A DNA stretch of 64,000 nucleotides from Lachnospiraceae bacterium 28-4 (GTDB lineage Bacteria > Bacillota > Clostridia > Lachnospirales > Lachnospiraceae), in contig KE159600.1 in the NCBI GenBank assembly GCA_000403275.2, forward strand, positions 765,708 to 829,707, in the 5' to 3' direction. How positions within the stretch are numbered: position 1 is the first letter of the stretch; every line of letters begins with the position of its first letter. The translations under genes and the position numbers were made by a program. Shown here piece after piece: positions 61,941 through 64,000 of the stretch. Under the pieces are notes generated by a model. It worked only from the letters and a program-made list of their open reading frames with translations. It was not told where the DNA came from and made no database searches.

Positions 61941-63380
61941 ATGATTATTTTATATGGAATGGTATTAATACTATATTTTTTATTATTTTTCCTGGCATTA
62001 AGGAAAAAAACATCTCTTGCCGGAATTGTCTACGACTTTTGCATAAAAAGAAAAATATTCCGCCAGCAAGGGGCCGGGGAAATATTGCCTGTTCTGCATC
62101 CGGAAATCAGGGGAAAAAGGGATAGGGAAAAGAACCATCTCCGCCGGTTTTATATGAATAAACTCAGGTTATTGCTTTTTCTGGTGTTTACGGGGGATGT
62201 ACTGGCAATATGCTTATTCGTTAGCGGAAGAATGGAAAGCGTGGTGATGGATGGAAAATATATTAAAAGAAATACATATGGGGTGGGAAGCAGGGAAGCC
62301 GGGCTGGAGGCGCGGATAGAAAGCGGCCAGGGAACGCTCCGGCAGGATTTTGTTATTTCTGTGGAAGAGCAGAGATATGAAGAGGTTTTGGTAAAACAGC
62401 TGGCCGAACAACTGGCAGAGGCGTTGCCGGATATTATATCGGGTGCAAACAGATCCATAAGGGAGGTAAGAAACGATCTGAATCTGGTGAGAGAAGTGGA
62501 GGGATATCCTTTCCAGATCGTTTGGGAAAGCAATGATTATTCCTTGGTTTATTCCGATGGAAGCGTAGATAATGCGCAGATCGGAGAGGCTGGAGAAACG
62601 GTGGATCTGACGGCGGTATTTATTTACGATGACTTTAGAAAAGAGTATGTTTTTTCGGTCCATATATTTCCGCCGGATTATTCGAAAGAAGAATTTTTGA
62701 AAAAAGAGATATCAGAACTGCTGCTCCGGCAGGAGGAAAAAGATCGTCATACGGACAGAATGGAACTGCCCGAAAGTATTGGCGGAGAGAAAATAATATG
62801 GAGTGAAAATGTAAATGACGGCAGCGGATACATATTTATTTTACTCTGTACCGGCGCAGGAATGGTTTATTTTTTACAAGGCAGAAAATTAAATGAGGAA
62901 ATGGATCGGAGAAACCGGCAGATGCTTTTGGATTATCCTCAGATGATCAGCAAATTGATGCTCTATCTTGGAGCGGGAATGACTATCAGGAATTCCTTTA
63001 GGAAAATAGCTTCCCGTTATGCTGTGGAAAAGCAGGAGGAAGGAGGTTTCCATTATGTATATGAGGAGATGCTTCTGATATGTCATGAACTGGACAGCGG
63101 AATTTCCGAAATGGAGGCTTATGAGCGTTTTGGAAAGAGGTGCCGTCTGCCCCAATATACGAAACTGTCAAATATTTTGGTACAGAATCTGAGGAAAGGC
63201 AGCAACAGCATATTAAATGCGCTGCGCCAGGAGGCGGACAACGCTTTTGAGGAGCGCAGAAATATGGCAAGAAAGCTGGGAGAGGAGGCGGGAACAAAGC
63301 TGCTGCTGCCAATGATGCTGATGCTCGGTATCGTTATGATATTGATTTTAGTACCGGCGTACTTTTCTTTTTCTGTATAG
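61941..63380 (+). CDS. tadC: TadC-like platform protein with inserted extracytoplasmic domain
   Basis: The C-terminal half is the F-domain platform (RQMLLDYPQMISKLMLYLGA, MTIRNSFRKIA, LSNILVQNLRKGSNSIL, LGEEAGTKLLLPMMLMLGIV) with a last membrane helix. Unusually, between a membrane segment at about 75-95 and one at about 290-310 lies a hydrophilic region of about 190 residues (SGRMESVVMDGKYIKRNTYG, then QAEALPDII-like LAEALPDIISGAN and a beta-rich part). By topology it should be outside the cytoplasm. Length 479 aa, against about 300 for usual TadC. Confidence 0.78.
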   Translation: MIILYGMVLILYFLLFFLALRKKTSLAGIVYDFCIKRKIFRQQGAGEILPVLHPEIRGKRDREKNHLRRFYMNKLRLLLFLVFTGDVLAICLFVSGRMESVVMDGKYIKRNTYGVGSREAGLEARIESGQGTLRQDFVISVEEQRYEEVLVKQLAEQLAEALPDIISGANRSIREVRNDLNLVREVEGYPFQIVWESNDYSLVYSDGSVDNAQIGEAGETVDLTAVFIYDDFRKEYVFSVHIFPPDYSKEEFLKKEISELLLRQEEKDRHTDRMELPESIGGEKIIWSENVNDGSGYIFILLCTGAGMVYFLQGRKLNEEMDRRNRQMLLDYPQMISKLMLYLGAGMTIRNSFRKIASRYAVEKQEEGGFHYVYEEMLLICHELDSGISEMEAYERFGKRCRLPQYTKLSNILVQNLRKGSNSILNALRQEADNAFEERRNMARKLGEEAGTKLLLPMMLMLGIVMILILVPAYFSFSV

Positions 63381-63462
63381 AAATTTAAAGTTGCATGAAA
63401 ATATACAATTACAAAGCCGCGCTGGTTTTATGAGGTAAAACGGCGCAGAAATGGAGTGAAAG

Positions 63463-63648
63463 ATGAAAAACAGGTTAAAAAATTTCAAGGAGTTTATGTT
63501 AGAAGAAGATGGGATGGGAACTGTGGAAATTATTTTAATTATCGTTGTCCTGATCGGTCTTGTTATTATATTCAAAAATCAGCTCCGTACGTTAGTAACA
63601 AATGTTTTCAAAAAGATTACCCAGGACAGCAATACGGTAATGTCATGA
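63463..63648 (+). CDS. flp: Flp-type major pilin precursor
   Basis: The 61-aa protein has a 17-residue leader ending EEDG, then MGTVEIILIIVVLIGLVIIF. The cleavage site after Gly17 with Glu at +5 matches class IVb Flp prepilins processed by TadV. The short hydrophobic helix and small polar tail are typical of Flp pilins of Clostridia. GTGAAAG lies shortly before the ATG. It overlaps the next gene as ATGA. Confidence 0.85.
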   Translation: MKNRLKNFKEFMLEEDGMGTVEIILIIVVLIGLVIIFKNQLRTLVTNVFKKITQDSNTVMS

Positions 63649-64000
63649 GCAAAGGTTCTCTCACCGTATATTTGTCGCTTTCCCTCTCCCTCATTCTGTC
63701 ATTTGTTCTGACTGTCATTGAGGGAGCCAGGATAAGCGTGATCAGGATGGAAGCGGAATGCGTGGCGGATATCGGGATGAACAGCGTACTTGCCGAATTT
63801 CACAGGGAGCTTTTGGAGCAATACGATTTGCTTTTTGTGGATATGTCTTATGGAACAACGGACTGCAAGGCGGAAAATACGGCAGAACATCTCAGACGGT
63901 ACATGGAAAATAATTTTACCGGAACCGGAAAAGGCAAGAATGCTGCGAAAAACTGGCTTTCCCTTTCGGTAGATAAATCGGTGATAAAAGAAATGTCCAT
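63645..64000 (+). CDS. DUF5702-like pilus-operon protein, 3' end outside the window
   Basis: The frame is open to the window end (118 codons). It begins MSKGSLTVYLSLSLSLILSF, with a membrane helix, followed by EGARISVIRMEAECVADIGM and LEQYDLLFVDMSYG. This opening is what I recall for DUF5702 proteins, which sit in Tad operons of Clostridia and resemble TadE/TadG pseudopilin-like proteins. The ATG overlaps the pilin stop by 4 bases. Confidence 0.7.
   Translation, partial: MSKGSLTVYLSLSLSLILSFVLTVIEGARISVIRMEAECVADIGMNSVLAEFHRELLEQYDLLFVDMSYGTTDCKAENTAEHLRRYMENNFTGTGKGKNAAKNWLSLSVDKSVIKEMS

Noticed and set aside
1-64000. CRISPR array or prophage
   Set aside because: No set of regularly spaced direct repeats and no phage structural genes were seen in the window.

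Overview
The window looks like a chromosomal segment of a motile, anaerobic, low-to-middle GC Bacillota, most likely a member of the Lachnospiraceae. This rests on AGGAGG-type ribosome binding sites, frequent TTG and GTG starts, a BofA/DUF2508 sporulation-type pair, a three-gene cello-oligosaccharide ABC transporter, a Tad pilus operon with a DUF5702-like gene, a flagellin/FliS pair, and an Mrp/MBH-like antiporter cluster. The genus is not determined. All assignments come from reading the sequence; no database search was run.

Layout. 1-1250: 3' part of an IS1182-type insertion sequence. 1.4-5.4 kb: a cytidylate-kinase-like protein, an SsuABC-like ABC transporter (lipoprotein, permease, short ATPase) and a DEDDh exonuclease. 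5.5-9.9 kb: a two-component system converging on a DacF-type D,D-carboxypeptidase. 10.1-11.1 kb: trmB and trxA. 11.2-20.8 kb: ten tightly packed genes for an Mrp/MBH-type cation/proton antiporter with four large antiporter-like subunits. 20.7-23.4 kb (minus strand): a flippase-like membrane protein, a permuted papain-like protein and a family 2 glycosyltransferase. 23.6-38.5 kb: a cello-oligosaccharide locus with an ABC importer, a lacI remnant lacking its DNA-binding domain, cellobiose phosphorylase, and a GH1 beta-glucosidase gene broken by two insertions. 38.6-47.8 kb: housekeeping genes (tRNA-Pro, MATE exporter, Ogt, RlmI-like methyltransferase, VanZ-like protein, DUF89, a 10-TM metal exporter, NYN-LOTUS protein, tRNA-Lys, TatD, RsmA). 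47.9-52.7 kb: a large TPR/degenerate-AAA protein and glgB. 52.8-57.6 kb: a large FliK/DUF6240-like protein, flagellin and FliS. 57.6-58.3 kb: DUF2508 and BofA. 58.4-64 kb: a Tad pilus operon running off the right edge.

The most interesting region is 30,734-34,991. A 4,258-bp element sits inside the GH1 gene between two copies of ATGCC. Removing the element and one copy restores the GH1 reading frame exactly. It carries one promoter-led, translationally coupled four-gene operon: an AAA ATPase (RloA/AbiLi type), a RloB/AbiLii TOPRIM-like protein, a 306-aa winged-helix-like protein and a 247-aa protein with a winged-helix-like N-terminus and a HEPN/DUF4145-like C-terminus. I read this as a candidate anti-phage defence cassette. 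RloA-RloB is a known pair; I cannot place its association with the last two genes in any named system. The element has no recombinase of its own but has CGACAA/TTGTCG motifs in opposite orientations near its two ends. A separate 2,823-bp IS66 element with perfect 24-bp inverted repeats and an 8-bp target duplication interrupts the same GH1 gene further downstream.

The cello-oligosaccharide locus is therefore degraded three ways (lacI truncation, cargo element, IS66), while importer and phosphorylase are intact. Cellobiose can probably still be imported and phosphorolysed, but with altered regulation and without this beta-glucosidase.
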